Source: Dietzia alimentaria 72
GTDB taxonomy: Bacteria > Actinomycetota > Actinomycetes > Mycobacteriales > Mycobacteriaceae
Reading direction: 5' to 3'
Length of the DNA: 64,000 nucleotides
Assembly (NCBI RefSeq): GCF_000226215.1
Contig: NZ_AGFF01000032.1
Span: 23,957-87,956, forward strand
The first letter of the stretch is position 1. Each line of letters opens with the position of its first letter. Below are positions 38,960-49,890 of the stretch, piece after piece. Below the pieces are notes generated by a model. That model was not told the origin of the DNA. It did not search any database and saw only the letters and a list, made by a program, of their open reading frames with translations. The translations under genes were made by a program, and so were the position numbers.

Positions 38960-39976
38960 TCAGGGCTGGATGACCCGGGCGGCCTTGCCGCGGAGCTCAT
39001 CGGTCTTCTTACGGGCGTTCGTCGCCTGCTTGGTGGCCTTCTTCTCGATGGTCTTCTTTCGAGAATCGGCCGCCTTGCGCACGTTCTTGGCAGCCTTCTG
39101 GGCGTCCTTCGTATCGAGATTTTCCGCGCGGGCGACGGCCGCGTCGCGGGCCTCTGCTGCCTGCTCCGCGGCGACATGTGCCGCGGCGGTTGCCTGGTCA
39201 CGCAGCTGTGCCGCGACGGGGGTGGCCTGTTCCTTCGCCACGGCGGCGCGATCGCGGAGATTCGCCATGACTGTCGGCGCGTTGGCGCGGACCACATTGG
39301 CGAAGCCGGAAGCCTGGTCGCGGACCTGGTCAGCTACCTCGGGAGCCTTCTCACGGATAGTGTCCGCGACCTCGGGAGCCCGGTCCTTGACTGTGTCTGC
39401 AACCCCGCGTGCCTGGTCGGCGACGTTGTGGGCAACTCCGGTGAGCGCAGCCCCCGCCGCGATCGATTCGGCCTTGGCGCCGGGAAGCTTGGCCGCGACG
39501 GTGTCGCGTGCCTTGCCCGCACGCCACGCGAGGCCGGGCTGTCCGGCCGTGTCCACAGAAGCGAGCATCAGAGCGCCGAGAAGAGCAACGTTGGTGGCCA
39601 GACCAGTGGTTTTGCGGCTACGGGCGGCCGGATCAGACTCGCTCCAGAACGCGTGGCGGCTGACCGTCGACGGCAGGTGCGAGGCGGTCAGCGCGAGCGC
39701 CGACAGGCGCGGCGCCCGTCCGAGCGCGAACAGAACGCCCGCGCCGATCTTTACCCCGGCCAGAGCCTTGACGAGCGTCTCGGTGTCCTTGGGGACGGGC
39801 GGAACGGATGCGGTGACACGCTCGTTGACGGCCTCTTCGGCCTTTTCCACCACGGGAGCGGCCTTATCGACCAGCGGCGCGGCGTCTGTCACGTGGGCGC
39901 CCGGGTTCCGCAGCGTCTCCACGCCGTCGATGACGAATACGGTGGCGAGCATGGGGCGTGCGAGTCGTCGGATCAT
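38960..39976 (-). CDS. DoxX-like membrane protein with helical repeat and basic tail
   Basis: A 338-residue protein. ATG 39976 has AGGAGG just upstream. Residues 1 to about 160 resemble the DoxX family: MIRRLARPMLATVFVIDGVE, then helices near VKIGAGVLFALGRAPR and LATNVALLGALML. From about 165 to 290 it has repeated amphipathic segments such as DTVKDRAPEVAD, DTIREKAPEVAD and DQVRDQASGFAN, like apolipoprotein or LEA repeats. The last 45 residues are Lys-rich. The combination could tether a long helix to the membrane; no function can be assigned. Confidence 0.75.
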   Translation of the reverse strand: MIRRLARPMLATVFVIDGVETLRNPGAHVTDAAPLVDKAAPVVEKAEEAVNERVTASVPPVPKDTETLVKALAGVKIGAGVLFALGRAPRLSALALTASHLPSTVSRHAFWSESDPAARSRKTTGLATNVALLGALMLASVDTAGQPGLAWRAGKARDTVAAKLPGAKAESIAAGAALTGVAHNVADQARGVADTVKDRAPEVADTIREKAPEVADQVRDQASGFANVVRANAPTVMANLRDRAAVAKEQATPVAAQLRDQATAAAHVAAEQAAEARDAAVARAENLDTKDAQKAAKNVRKAADSRKKTIEKKATKQATNARKKTDELRGKAARVIQP

Positions 39977-40157
39977 CGTTCCTCCTGAAATAGTGGAATA
40001 TGTAGTCGAACCTAGTGAAAACATGGGGCTTTCGCCTCCGGTACGACGAACAGGGCGCCGAGGCACGCGCGCGAACGCGGGCTGCGCTGCGGCGATCGAC
40101 GATTGCGAGAGTTCGGTTACCTCCCGGGATCGCCCGGTGATATCCGGTCAAGCCAGG

Positions 40158-40859
40158 TCACCATCCCCGCTCCCGCCACCGCGCCAGGTTTGGTCGTTCG
40201 GCACCGATCGTTGTGTCGTCGCCGTGCCCGGGGTGGACCACCACCTCATCGTCGAGGATCGCGAATACGCGGGACTCCAGATCGTCCATCAGTGTCGCGA
40301 ACTCCTCGGGGGTCCCCGTCTTCCCGGGACCACCCGGGAACAGGGAGTCGCCCGAGATCAGATGGCTGCCATGGTCGGTCCGCAGTAGCAGCGCGATCCC
40401 GTTCGGGGTATGTCCGCGCAAGCCGATCACTCGGAGACTGAGATCACCCACCACGATCTGGTCGCCGTGTGAGACGTGACGGTCCGTGGGTACATCGATC
40501 GCGTCCGCGTCACCGAGTGGCGCGATAGTGGTCAGGCCGAGGGCCTCGACGGTCTCTGCCAGGCCAATCCAGTGGTCGGCATGTAGATGCGTGGTCACCA
40601 CCTCTTTCACCCTCGGGGCCTCGGCACGCAGGTGGGCTACCAGCGCGGGGGCGTCGTTGGCGGCATCGATGAGGAGCACCTCGCCGGTAGAGGTGGACTC
40701 GACCACGTAGACGTTGTTGTCCATCTCGCCCACGGAGATCTTGGACAGGCGCGCGGGGCCGACAGTCCAGCGCTCACCGGTGAGGCGGCCACTCAGCCGG
40801 CCGGTGTAGCCCTCGGTGAGGGTGATATTGGCGGGTCGGGTATCGGGGGAATTCGACAT
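40158..40859 (-). CDS. MBL-fold metallohydrolase
   Basis: A 233-residue glyoxalase II-like protein. Metal ligands are in [27 protein letters not shown] and HPGHGDDT. A gene of this kind lies directly beside uvrA in mycobacteria (Rv1637c), divergent as here. It shares its fold with the mscR partner at 13288 but differs in sequence. The substrate is unknown; a thioester or lactone is likely from the family. Confidence 0.87.
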   Translation of the reverse strand: MSNSPDTRPANITLTEGYTGRLSGRLTGERWTVGPARLSKISVGEMDNNVYVVESTSTGEVLLIDAANDAPALVAHLRAEAPRVKEVVTTHLHADHWIGLAETVEALGLTTIAPLGDADAIDVPTDRHVSHGDQIVVGDLSLRVIGLRGHTPNGIALLLRTDHGSHLISGDSLFPGGPGKTGTPEEFATLMDDLESRVFAILDDEVVVHPGHGDDTTIGAERPNLARWRERGW

Positions 40860-40995
40860 AACTGCAGGCTACCGGCGTCGAGTGTGGTCGGTGGTCGGAT
40901 GCGTGTCGGTGTACGTTGGTACCTTCGTCTCCGGGAACGGCGGCCATACGGCGCGGACGGCGACGTGGCGACCTCCCCCCTCGGAAGGAGTACCC

Positions 40996-43989
40996 ATGGT
41001 GGACCGTCTGGTCGTCCGCGGCGCACGTGAACACAACCTCAAGGGCGTGGACATAGACATCCCCCGTGACTCATTGATCGTCTTCACGGGATTGTCCGGC
41101 TCCGGCAAGTCCTCGCTCGCGTTCGACACGATCTTCGCGGAGGGCCAACGGCGGTACGTCGAGTCGCTCTCCTCCTACGCCCGGATGTTCCTGGGACAGA
41201 TGGACAAGCCGGATGTCGATTTCATCGAGGGGCTCTCCCCGGCGGTGTCGATCGATCAGAAGTCGACCAACCGCAACCCCCGGTCAACCGTCGGCACCAT
41301 CACCGAGGTGCACGACTATCTGCGGTTGCTCTACGCCCGCGCCGGAGTGCCGCATTGCCCTACCTGCGGCGAAGTGATCTCGCGCCAGACCCCGCAGCAG
41401 ATCGTCGACCAGATCCTGGAGGGTGAGGAGGGGGCTCGGTTCCAGGTGCTCGCGCCCGTTGTCCGCACCCGGAAGGGTGAGTTCGTCGATCTCTTCGACC
41501 AGCTGGCCGCGGATGGCTATAGCCGCGTGCGCGTAGACGGCGTTCTGCATACCCTGGCGGAGCCGCCGACGCTGAAGAAGCAGGAGAAGCACGACATCGA
41601 GGTGGTGGTGGACCGGTTGGCCACCAAGAAGTCGGCTCGCCAGCGACTCACGGATTCGGTGGAGACAGCTCTCGGCCTGGCCGACGGCGTGATCGTGATC
41701 GACTACGTAGATGTGGACGAGTCCGATTCCACCCGTCAGCGCCGATTCTCTGAGCACATGGCGTGCCCCAACGGTCACCCGATCGCGCTGGACGAGATGG
41801 AGCCGCGGGCGTTCTCGTTCAACAATCCGTACGGTGCCTGCCCGGTGTGCGACGGGCTGGGATCGCATCTCGAGGTGGACCCCGATCTGGTGGTCCCGGA
41901 TCCCGAGAGGTCGCTGGCGGACGGGGCCATCGCGCCGTGGTCCGGCGGTCAGAGTGCAGATTACTTCCAACAACTGCTCACTGGTCTGGCCAGTGACATG
42001 GGCTTTGATCTGCGCACCCCGTGGCAGGATCTGCCCGCTAAGGTTCGCAAGGCTGTTCTCGGCGGCGCGCCCACCAAGGTCCGGGTCCAATACCGCAATC
42101 GATTCGGACGGGTTCGTACCTACGACGCCAAGTTCGAGGGCGTCATGTCGTTCCTCAAGCGCCGACTCGAGCAGACGGAATCGGAGTCGCAGAAGGAGCG
42201 CTACCAGGGTTACATGCGCGAGGTTCCGTGCCCAGGCTGCGGCGGGACCCGCCTCAAGCCGGAGATACTGGCGGTCACGCTCGCCGGCCCAGGGGGGCGC
42301 GAGCAGTCGATCGCCGACATCAGCCGGATGTCCGTCGCAGATTGTGCCCAATTCCTCGACGGGCTGGAGCTTGACCCCCGGCAGACGATGATCGCGGGTC
42401 GAGTTCTCAAGGAGATCCAGGCCCGGATGGGTTTCCTGCTCGACGTGGGTCTGGACTACCTCTCGCTGGACCGCGTGGCCGGAAGCCTCTCCGGCGGTGA
42501 GGCCCAGCGGATCCGCCTGGCCACGCAGATCGGTTCGGGACTCGCAGGGGTGCTGTACGTACTGGACGAACCGTCGATCGGGCTGCACCAGAGGGATAAC
42601 CGTCGCCTCATCGACACCCTGGTCAGGCTCCGCAATCTGGGCAACACGCTGCTCGTGGTCGAGCACGACGAGGACACGATCCGCTCGGCGGACTGGATCG
42701 TGGACATCGGGCCGCTGGCGGGGGAGCACGGTGGGCGAGTGGTCCACTCGGGCGACTACCAGGGGTTGTTGGACAATGAAGAGTCTCTGACCGGCGCCTA
42801 CCTGTCGGGTCGACGGGAGATCGCTGTCCCGGAGAAACGCCGTGAACCGAGCCCGGACAAGCGACTCCGTGTACGCGGTGCCAGGGAGAACAACCTCAAG
42901 AACGTGGACGTGGTGTTTCCTGCCGGCATTCTCTGCGCCGTGACAGGCGTGTCCGGTTCCGGCAAGTCGACCCTGGTCAACGACATCCTCGCGACGTCAC
43001 TGGCGAACCAGCTCAACCGCGCGCGTCAGGTCCCCGGCCGCCACTCACGCATCGACGGGGTCGAGGACTTCGACAAACTCGTCCAGGTGGACCAGTCGCC
43101 GATCGGCCGGACCCCCCGATCCAACCCGGCCACGTACACCGGGGTGTTTGACAAGATCCGCACGCTGTTCGCCGCCACCACAGAGGCGAAGGTCCGGGGA
43201 TACAAGCAGGGGCGGTTCTCCTTCAACGTTAAGGGCGGCCGCTGTGAGGCTTGCCAGGGCGACGGCACCCTCAAAATCGAGATGAACTTCCTGCCGGACG
43301 TATACGTTCCGTGCGAGGTGTGTCATGGGGCGCGATACAACCGCGAGACACTCGAGGTGCACTACAAAGGTAAGACCATCGCCGAGGTCCTGGACATGTC
43401 CATCGAGGAGGCAAGTGAGTTCTTCGAGCCCATCACGTCGATCCACCGCTACCTCAATACCCTGACGCAAGTCGGTCTGGGCTACGTGCGGTTGGGTCAG
43501 TCCGCACCGACGCTCTCCGGCGGTGAGGCCCAGCGAGTGAAGCTGGCTGCAGAACTCCAGAAGCGGTCGAGCGGACGCACCGTCTATATCCTCGACGAGC
43601 CCACCACGGGACTGCACTTCGAGGACATCACCAAGCTGCTCCTTGTGATCCAGGGACTGGTGGACAAAGGCAACACGGTCATCGTGATCGAGCACAACCT
43701 CGACGTCATCAAGAGCGCCGACTGGGTCATTGACATGGGGCCAGAGGGCGGCGCAGGCGGCGGACTGGTTGTCGCTGAGGGTACGCCCGAGCAAGTTGCC
43801 ACGGTATCGGAGAGTCATACCGGTCGGTTCCTGGCGGAGGTGTTGCCCGCAGTAAAGGCCGCTCCCGCGACGGAGGTGTCCGCCACGAAGAAGCCGGCCA
43901 AAAAGGCACCTGCCCAGAAGTCAGCGGCGGCGTCGACCGCCAAGAAGACGGCGACCAAGGCGGCGCGCAAGGCTAGGGCACTTCGCTGA
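40996..43989 (+). CDS. uvrA: Excinuclease ABC subunit A
   Basis: A 997-residue damage-sensing ATPase. ATG 40996 has GGAAGGAG upstream. The first half has Walker [10 protein letters not shown] (about 32), CPTCGEVI (about 120) and signature [11 protein letters not shown] (about 498). The second half has Walker [11 protein letters not shown] (about 651), a zinc module CEAC...CEVC (about 751-777) and signature [11 protein letters not shown] (about 840). The last 42 residues, from about 955, form a Lys/Ala-rich tail with [11 protein letters not shown], not needed for the ATPase core. It should load UvrB onto damaged DNA. Confidence 0.97.
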   Translation: MVDRLVVRGAREHNLKGVDIDIPRDSLIVFTGLSGSGKSSLAFDTIFAEGQRRYVESLSSYARMFLGQMDKPDVDFIEGLSPAVSIDQKSTNRNPRSTVGTITEVHDYLRLLYARAGVPHCPTCGEVISRQTPQQIVDQILEGEEGARFQVLAPVVRTRKGEFVDLFDQLAADGYSRVRVDGVLHTLAEPPTLKKQEKHDIEVVVDRLATKKSARQRLTDSVETALGLADGVIVIDYVDVDESDSTRQRRFSEHMACPNGHPIALDEMEPRAFSFNNPYGACPVCDGLGSHLEVDPDLVVPDPERSLADGAIAPWSGGQSADYFQQLLTGLASDMGFDLRTPWQDLPAKVRKAVLGGAPTKVRVQYRNRFGRVRTYDAKFEGVMSFLKRRLEQTESESQKERYQGYMREVPCPGCGGTRLKPEILAVTLAGPGGREQSIADISRMSVADCAQFLDGLELDPRQTMIAGRVLKEIQARMGFLLDVGLDYLSLDRVAGSLSGGEAQRIRLATQIGSGLAGVLYVLDEPSIGLHQRDNRRLIDTLVRLRNLGNTLLVVEHDEDTIRSADWIVDIGPLAGEHGGRVVHSGDYQGLLDNEESLTGAYLSGRREIAVPEKRREPSPDKRLRVRGARENNLKNVDVVFPAGILCAVTGVSGSGKSTLVNDILATSLANQLNRARQVPGRHSRIDGVEDFDKLVQVDQSPIGRTPRSNPATYTGVFDKIRTLFAATTEAKVRGYKQGRFSFNVKGGRCEACQGDGTLKIEMNFLPDVYVPCEVCHGARYNRETLEVHYKGKTIAEVLDMSIEEASEFFEPITSIHRYLNTLTQVGLGYVRLGQSAPTLSGGEAQRVKLAAELQKRSSGRTVYILDEPTTGLHFEDITKLLLVIQGLVDKGNTVIVIEHNLDVIKSADWVIDMGPEGGAGGGLVVAEGTPEQVATVSESHTGRFLAEVLPAVKAAPATEVSATKKPAKKAPAQKSAAASTAKKTATKAARKARALR

Positions 43990-44005
43990 CAAGGGCCGAC
44001 AAAGA

Positions 44006-44036
44006 ACCGACCCGGGCCTCTTGGGCCCGGGTCGGT
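44006..44036. terminator. Hairpin between uvrA and the DUF1844 gene
   Basis: A 13-bp stem ACCGACCCGGGCC/GGCCCGGGTCGGT with a 5-nt loop lies 16 nt after the uvrA stop and 22 nt from the 3' end of the convergent DUF1844 gene. It can serve both convergent genes. Confidence 0.65.
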
Positions 44037-44058
44037 GAAGGTCGGTCAGATAGCCATG

Positions 44059-44457
44059 TCAGTAAACAGGGCCGGTGAACTTCTCACCGGGCCCGTCTCC
44101 GGGCTCGTCTGGGTAGGCACTGGCCTCGCGGAACGCGCGCTGCAGTCCCTGCAGTCCGTCACGGACGACGCCGGCCTGCGGCCCGAGATACTCAGCGGAA
44201 CCGGTCACCAGTCCTGCGAGCGAGGTGATCAGCTTGCGCCCCTCGTCCAGATCCAGGTGGGGGCTGGAGCCGGGGTTATCGTCAGAGAGGCCCAGCTTCT
44301 CTGCCGCGGCGCTCATCAGCACGACGATCGAACGAAAGATGATCTCCTGAGCAGAGACGTCGGCCAAGTCGACGATCTCGACCTCGCGGGCGTCGAGGTG
44401 CTCATCCAGGGGACTCCCCGCGCCCTGGTCGGCGGATTCAGGCTGGTCGGTGGTCAT
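44059..44457 (-). CDS. DUF1844 domain protein
   Basis: A 132-residue protein. ATG 44457 is chosen; the open frame extends upstream but only through the infC leader. The family core is VVLMSAAAEKLGL ... HLDLDEGRKLITSLAGL, followed by a helical end and a short acidic tail. DUF1844 proteins are commonly found near infC in actinomycetes. The function is unknown. There are no membrane segments, so it is probably cytoplasmic. Confidence 0.82.
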   Translation of the reverse strand: MTTDQPESADQGAGSPLDEHLDAREVEIVDLADVSAQEIIFRSIVVLMSAAAEKLGLSDDNPGSSPHLDLDEGRKLITSLAGLVTGSAEYLGPQAGVVRDGLQGLQRAFREASAYPDEPGDGPGEKFTGPVY

Positions 44458-44836
44458 GTCGAATACTGTCCCACGGACCGGCGAACTCCGTCGGTCCTGG
44501 CCACCGGTTTGGGGGTCCTTGCCGTAGCTGGTAGTCTCTGTTCTTGACTGTGGGAATCCGCTACGTAGTGGGTTCCATCGTCCAAGAGGAGCCTGATCTC
44601 CCACCATCCGACGCCTAGCGGTAGTTTGATGGTCACCACCGTCGACGAAGGGCCTGCGAGTCATCGCAGCAGTGTCTCCGTCGTAGGGTGAGGAGTGAGA
44701 GGCCCCCGGTATCCGAACCGTGGGGCCTTCTCGGTTTCGCCGGTCAATGCCGGTGATGCCAGAGGTCCCTCGAGGGCGGATGCGCGGCCATGTTTGTGGC
44801 CGTCGACGCATGCACCGTAACTACCGAGGAGGGCCC
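44458..44836 (+). promoter_or_regulatory. Leader and promoter region of infC-rpmI-rplT
   Basis: This 379-nt stretch has no convincing gene. TTGACT at 44544-44549 and TAGTGG at 44566-44571 (16-nt spacing) are a possible promoter for infC. AGGCCCC at 44700-44706 pairs with GGGGCCT at 44722-44728 to give a 7-bp hairpin near the end of the leader. Long leaders before infC are known to hold control sites for IF3 or L20, but I cannot identify such an element with confidence. Confidence 0.45.
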
Positions 44837-45403
44837 ATCAGCGCCGAAGCACGTATCAACGAACGAATCCGTGTCCCCGAAGTCCGACTCGTCGGCCCCG
44901 GGGGCGAGCAGGTGGGGATCGTTCGCGTCGAAGATGCACTTCGTCTGGCTCTAGAGGCCGACCTGGACCTCGTCGAGGTCGCGCCGAACGCGCGCCCGCC
45001 GGTCTGCAAGATCATGGACTACGGAAAGTTCAAGTACGAGGCGGCGCAGAAAGAGCGCGAGTCGCGGAAGAACCAGCAGCAGACCGTGGTCAAGGAGCAG
45101 AAGCTCCGGCCGAAGATCGACACCCATGACTACGAGACCAAGAAGGGGAACGTCGTTCGTTTCCTGGAGAAGGGCTCCAAGGTCAAGGTCACGATCATGT
45201 TCCGTGGTCGCGAGCAGTCCAGACCTGAGCTGGGTTTCCGGCTCCTGCAGCGTCTTGCGGACGACATCACCGACTTCGGATACGTGGAGACCAGCGCCAA
45301 GCAGGACGGCCGCAACATGACCATGGTCGTGGCCCCCCACCGCGGCGCGAAGACCCGCGCGAAGGCGCAGGAGTCCAAGGTCACCGACCCGGTTTCGGAG
45401 TAG
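44837..45403 (+). CDS. infC: Translation initiation factor IF-3, probable ATC start
   Basis: A 188-residue initiation factor. The mature family sequence begins around [26 protein letters not shown] ends 3 nt before an in-frame ATC at 44837, and no ATG, GTG or TTG lies at a sensible distance after that Shine-Dalgarno sequence. ATC is therefore the likely start; ATG 44810 is upstream of the Shine-Dalgarno and would place it inside the gene. IF3 rejects such non-standard codons, giving self-control of its own synthesis. Later motifs are [13 protein letters not shown] and [12 protein letters not shown]. Confidence 0.9.
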   Translation: MSAEARINERIRVPEVRLVGPGGEQVGIVRVEDALRLALEADLDLVEVAPNARPPVCKIMDYGKFKYEAAQKERESRKNQQQTVVKEQKLRPKIDTHDYETKKGNVVRFLEKGSKVKVTIMFRGREQSRPELGFRLLQRLADDITDFGYVETSAKQDGRNMTMVVAPHRGAKTRAKAQESKVTDPVSE

Positions 45404-45509
45404 TCGAGACCAGGCGCTTCAAACGCCGACCCAGACCACCGGACGCCTGTCGTCCGCTCACCCGGGGCCCACCGGCCTTTCGGGACGAACCATGTGAGGA
45501 AGACCGATC

Positions 45510-45704
45510 ATGCCGAAGATGAAGACCCACAAGGGCACCGCCAAGCGCTTCCGGAAGACCGGAACCGGCAAGCTGGTTCGCCAGCAGGCCAACCGCCGCC
45601 ACATCATGGAGAAGAAGCCGAGCACGCGCACCCGTCGCCTCGACGGCCGTGTCGACGTCGCTCCGGCCGATGTCCCCCGCGTGAAGCGTCTCCTCGGGCT
45701 CTGA
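45510..45704 (+). CDS. rpmI: 50S ribosomal protein L35
   Basis: A 64-residue very basic ribosomal protein, [20 protein letters not shown] at the N-terminus and [16 protein letters not shown] in the middle. It has the usual infC-rpmI-rplT order. A leader of 106 nt separates it from infC. Confidence 0.97.
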   Translation: MPKMKTHKGTAKRFRKTGTGKLVRQQANRRHIMEKKPSTRTRRLDGRVDVAPADVPRVKRLLGL

Positions 45705-45771
45705 GCCCGGTTACCTACCTAGAACTTTCGGTCGCCGCGAGGTGACCACCCAGACCAGTGAGGATTGACCA

Positions 45772-46152
45772 GTGGCACGCGTGAAGAGGGCCGTCAACGG
45801 CCAGAAGAAGCGTCGGACAGTACTTGATTCGACCAAGGGGTACCGCGGGCAGCGCTCGCGTCTGTACCGCAAGGCCAAGGAGCAGATGCTCCACTCGATG
45901 AACTACAGCTACCGGGACCGTCGCCAGCGTAAGGGCGACTTCCGCAAGCTGTGGATCACGCGAATCAACGCTGCGGCCCGCGCCAACGACATGACCTACA
46001 ACCGCTTCGTCCAGGGCCTCAAGCTCGCGGGCGTCGAGGTGGACCGCAAGGTGCTCGCCGATCTGGCCGTCACCGACCCAGCGGCCTTCACGGCTCTCAT
46101 CGAGGTTGCACGTAAGGCGCTGCCGTCCGACGTCAACGCCCCGGCTGCCTGA
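45772..46152 (+). CDS. rplT: 50S ribosomal protein L20
   Basis: A 126-residue 23S rRNA-binding protein needed early in 50S assembly. It starts at GTG ([20 protein letters not shown]) with a long basic N-terminal arm, and the globular part includes [19 protein letters not shown]. In several bacteria L20 also represses rpmI-rplT translation. Confidence 0.97.
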   Translation: MARVKRAVNGQKKRRTVLDSTKGYRGQRSRLYRKAKEQMLHSMNYSYRDRRQRKGDFRKLWITRINAAARANDMTYNRFVQGLKLAGVEVDRKVLADLAVTDPAAFTALIEVARKALPSDVNAPAA

Positions 46153-46162
46153 CGTCTGCGAC

Positions 46163-47032
46163 TTGACGCACAATATTCCGCCCGAGCAGGGCACGGGACG
46201 ACCCGCGGATCCTTTCACGGAACGGACTCCGCGGGTCGTTTCCGCATCCAAGCTCCATCGCGCGGCCGCCCGCCGAAAGACCGGCCGTTTCCTCGCCGAG
46301 GGCGCCAACTCGGTTGAGGCCGCGGTATCCACGGGATACGCGATGGAAATCTTCTGCGCGGAGGACGCCCTCGACAGGTTCGCCGGGCTGGTCTCCACCG
46401 CACGCACGTCCGGTGTGCGGGTCTCCACGGTCACCCCACGGGCGATCCGCGCGCTGTCCGACACTGTCTCGCCGGCCGGGATCGTCGCACTGTGTCGAAC
46501 CCTGGTCCGCGAGCCGAGCCCGGTCATCGGACCCCCATCCCGTGATGACGAGCACCGGTTGTCGCCCAGGGTCGTCGCGGTTGGACAGGCGTTGGCTGAG
46601 CCGGGCAACGTGGGTTCTCTCATCCGTGTCGCTGACGCCCTGGGCGTCGACTCCGTGTGGCTCACGGAAGGGGCGGCGGATCCCGAGAACACCAAAGCCG
46701 TCCGTGCCTCCGCCGGGAGTCTGTTCCACGTGCCGGTCGTGAAGGGGGTCACCGAGTCCAGCCTGGTCTCCCGCGCGCATGCGCTGGGTCTTCAGGTCGC
46801 GGTGGCCACGGCGGGTGGCGAGGTGGACGTGGAGAATGCTGACGAGCAACTCTCCAGACCTACGGCCTGGATCTTCGGCAACGAGGCCCACGGCGTTCCG
46901 GCCTCGGTGGCCGCCGCCGCGGACCTTCGGGTCCGAATTCCCATCCGTGGTCGCGCGGAGAGTCTGAACATCGTCACAGCCGCCTCTATCTGTCTCCACA
47001 CGAGCGCACGGCTTCAGGCGGTGAGTTCGTGA
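46163..47032 (+). CDS. tsnR: TrmH/SpoU-family RNA 2'-O-methyltransferase
   Basis: A protein of about 289 residues; the start is uncertain. TTG 46163 is taken because the frame is open and no better start is seen before FTERTPRVVSASKLHRAAAR, the conserved N-terminal region. The SPOUT knot motifs are LAEPGNVGSLIRVADALG (motif 1), WIFGNEAHGVP (motif 2) and IPIRGRAESLNIVTAASI (motif 3). An RNA methyltransferase gene follows rplT in mycobacteria too (Rv1644). The methylated site is unknown. Its stop overlaps the next gene. Confidence 0.87.
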   Translation: MTHNIPPEQGTGRPADPFTERTPRVVSASKLHRAAARRKTGRFLAEGANSVEAAVSTGYAMEIFCAEDALDRFAGLVSTARTSGVRVSTVTPRAIRALSDTVSPAGIVALCRTLVREPSPVIGPPSRDDEHRLSPRVVAVGQALAEPGNVGSLIRVADALGVDSVWLTEGAADPENTKAVRASAGSLFHVPVVKGVTESSLVSRAHALGLQVAVATAGGEVDVENADEQLSRPTAWIFGNEAHGVPASVAAAADLRVRIPIRGRAESLNIVTAASICLHTSARLQAVSS

Positions 47033-48690
47033 CGGCCACCCTCACCGCTCGCGGCGTCGGGGCTTCGCGTGGAGCGCGGACCCTTTTCGATGGACTCGAC
47101 CTCGTCGTCGCCACCGGGGATGTCTGGGGCCTCACCGGCTCGAACGGCGCGGGTAAATCGACTCTTCTACACATTCTCGCCGGCGTCCCCGACGCCGAGG
47201 TGACGGGCCAGGTCACCGTGAGTCCGTCTGACGCCACCGTGGGACTGTTGCGCCAGGAGGTGGAGGCGGACGACGACGAGGTCGTTCGGTCGCTACTCCA
47301 TCGCGTCACCGGCGTCGCAGATGCGCAGGCGCTCATGGATCGTCTCGCCGAACAGATGGCTGACTCGGACCAGGCCGCCGAGGACTACGGCGACGCTCTC
47401 GAACGCTGGCTGGCGCTAGGCGGCGGCGATCTGGATGAGCGGATCCCGGTGACGGCTGCGCGTCTCGGTCTGGACGGATCGGTTCTGGACTTGCCGGTCG
47501 TTGCGCTATCCGGCGGGCAGGCCGCGCGCGTGAACCTCGCGGCGGTCCTGCTCAGTCAGTACGACATTCTTCTTCTCGACGAACCGACCAATGACCTGGA
47601 CCTCGCGGGTCTCGACATACTCGAAGATTTCATGCGCACCGAGCGGCGGCCGATGGTCGTGGTCAGTCACGACCGGGAGTTCCTGGCGCGCTGCGTCACG
47701 GGGATCGTCGAGCTCGATGCCGCTCAGCGACAGATCTCGGTTTTTGCCGGAGGGTACGAGTCGTACCTGACAGAACGAGCGCTGGCCCGGCAGCGCGCAC
47801 GAGAGGCGTACGAGGGATACTCCGGCCGGGTCGATCAACTCAAGGATCGCATCCAGACCCAGAAGACCTGGCTCGACAAGGGCGTCCGCAACACGATGCG
47901 CAAGTCCGGTGGCAAGGACGCCGAGCGAGACAAGCACATCCGCAACCGGGCCGGCCAACGGTCGGAGAAGCAAGCGTCCAAAATCTCCCAGTCGGAGCGT
48001 GCGATGGAGCGGCTCGACGTGGTGGAGGAGCCACGTAAGGAATGGGAGCTCCGGATGGAGATCGCGTCCGCTCCGCGGTCGGGCTCGGTGGTCTCCGTTC
48101 TCGACGAGGCGGTCGCCCGGCGGGGAGACTTCATGCTGGGGCCGGTGACACTCCAGGTGGATTCCGGCGATCGCATCTTGGTCAGCGGGGCCAACGGTTC
48201 CGGCAAATCCACGTTGCTCAGCCTGCTTCTCGGCGATCGCGCCCCGGAGTCCGGCCGAGTGACGCGGGGCTCATCGGTTGAAGCGGGTCGAGTGGATCAG
48301 GCCCGAGCCGCGTTCACCGGGCCGGGTGAACTCCTCGATGTCTTCTGCGCGGCGGCGGACCCGGACGGGGCGGACCCCACGGCCGCCCGGACCCTGTTGG
48401 CCAAGTTCGGTCTCGCGGGGGAACACGTGGCCCGCCCGTGCGATTCGCTCTCGCCGGGCGAGCGTACCCGCGCTGCGTTAGCGCTACTGCAGCAGCGGGG
48501 CGTCAACCTCCTGGTCCTGGACGAGCCCACCAACCACCTCGATCTGCCTGCCATCGAGCAACTCGAGCAAGCCGTCGAGGAGTTCGACGGCACGGTCCTG
48601 CTGGTCACCCATGACCGGAGGATGCGAAGCGCTTTCCGGTCCACTCGCGAACTTGTGGTCGACGCTGGAACGGTGCGCGAGCAGCGCTGA
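47029..48690 (+). CDS. ABC-F family ATPase
   Basis: A 553-residue soluble protein with two ABC domains and no membrane segment. Domain 1: GSNGAGKST (about 37), LSGGQAARVNL (about 160), LLLDEPTNDLD (about 182). Domain 2: GANGSGKST (about 387), LSPGERTRAAL (about 474), VLDEPTNHLDLP (about 496). The linker between them is rich in charged residues. ABC-F proteins act on the ribosome as translation factors or protect it from antibiotics. Which applies here is unknown. It is translationally coupled to the methyltransferase gene upstream. Confidence 0.9.
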   Translation: MTATLTARGVGASRGARTLFDGLDLVVATGDVWGLTGSNGAGKSTLLHILAGVPDAEVTGQVTVSPSDATVGLLRQEVEADDDEVVRSLLHRVTGVADAQALMDRLAEQMADSDQAAEDYGDALERWLALGGGDLDERIPVTAARLGLDGSVLDLPVVALSGGQAARVNLAAVLLSQYDILLLDEPTNDLDLAGLDILEDFMRTERRPMVVVSHDREFLARCVTGIVELDAAQRQISVFAGGYESYLTERALARQRAREAYEGYSGRVDQLKDRIQTQKTWLDKGVRNTMRKSGGKDAERDKHIRNRAGQRSEKQASKISQSERAMERLDVVEEPRKEWELRMEIASAPRSGSVVSVLDEAVARRGDFMLGPVTLQVDSGDRILVSGANGSGKSTLLSLLLGDRAPESGRVTRGSSVEAGRVDQARAAFTGPGELLDVFCAAADPDGADPTAARTLLAKFGLAGEHVARPCDSLSPGERTRAALALLQQRGVNLLVLDEPTNHLDLPAIEQLEQAVEEFDGTVLLVTHDRRMRSAFRSTRELVVDAGTVREQR

Positions 48691-48726
48691 CCGGGGACCG
48701 GAGATGACGCTGAGGGGATCGACTAG

Positions 48727-49842
<1,116 letters not shown>

Positions 49843-49890
49843 CCCGCCGCTCACCCTCCCCTCCCATTCACAGAGACGAAGGACCCCACA

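Noticed and set aside
41284..42747. 487-codon open frame antisense to uvrA
   Set aside because: High-GC third positions create long antisense frames. It has no RBS and no recognisable domain, and it lies fully inside uvrA, which is clearly real.
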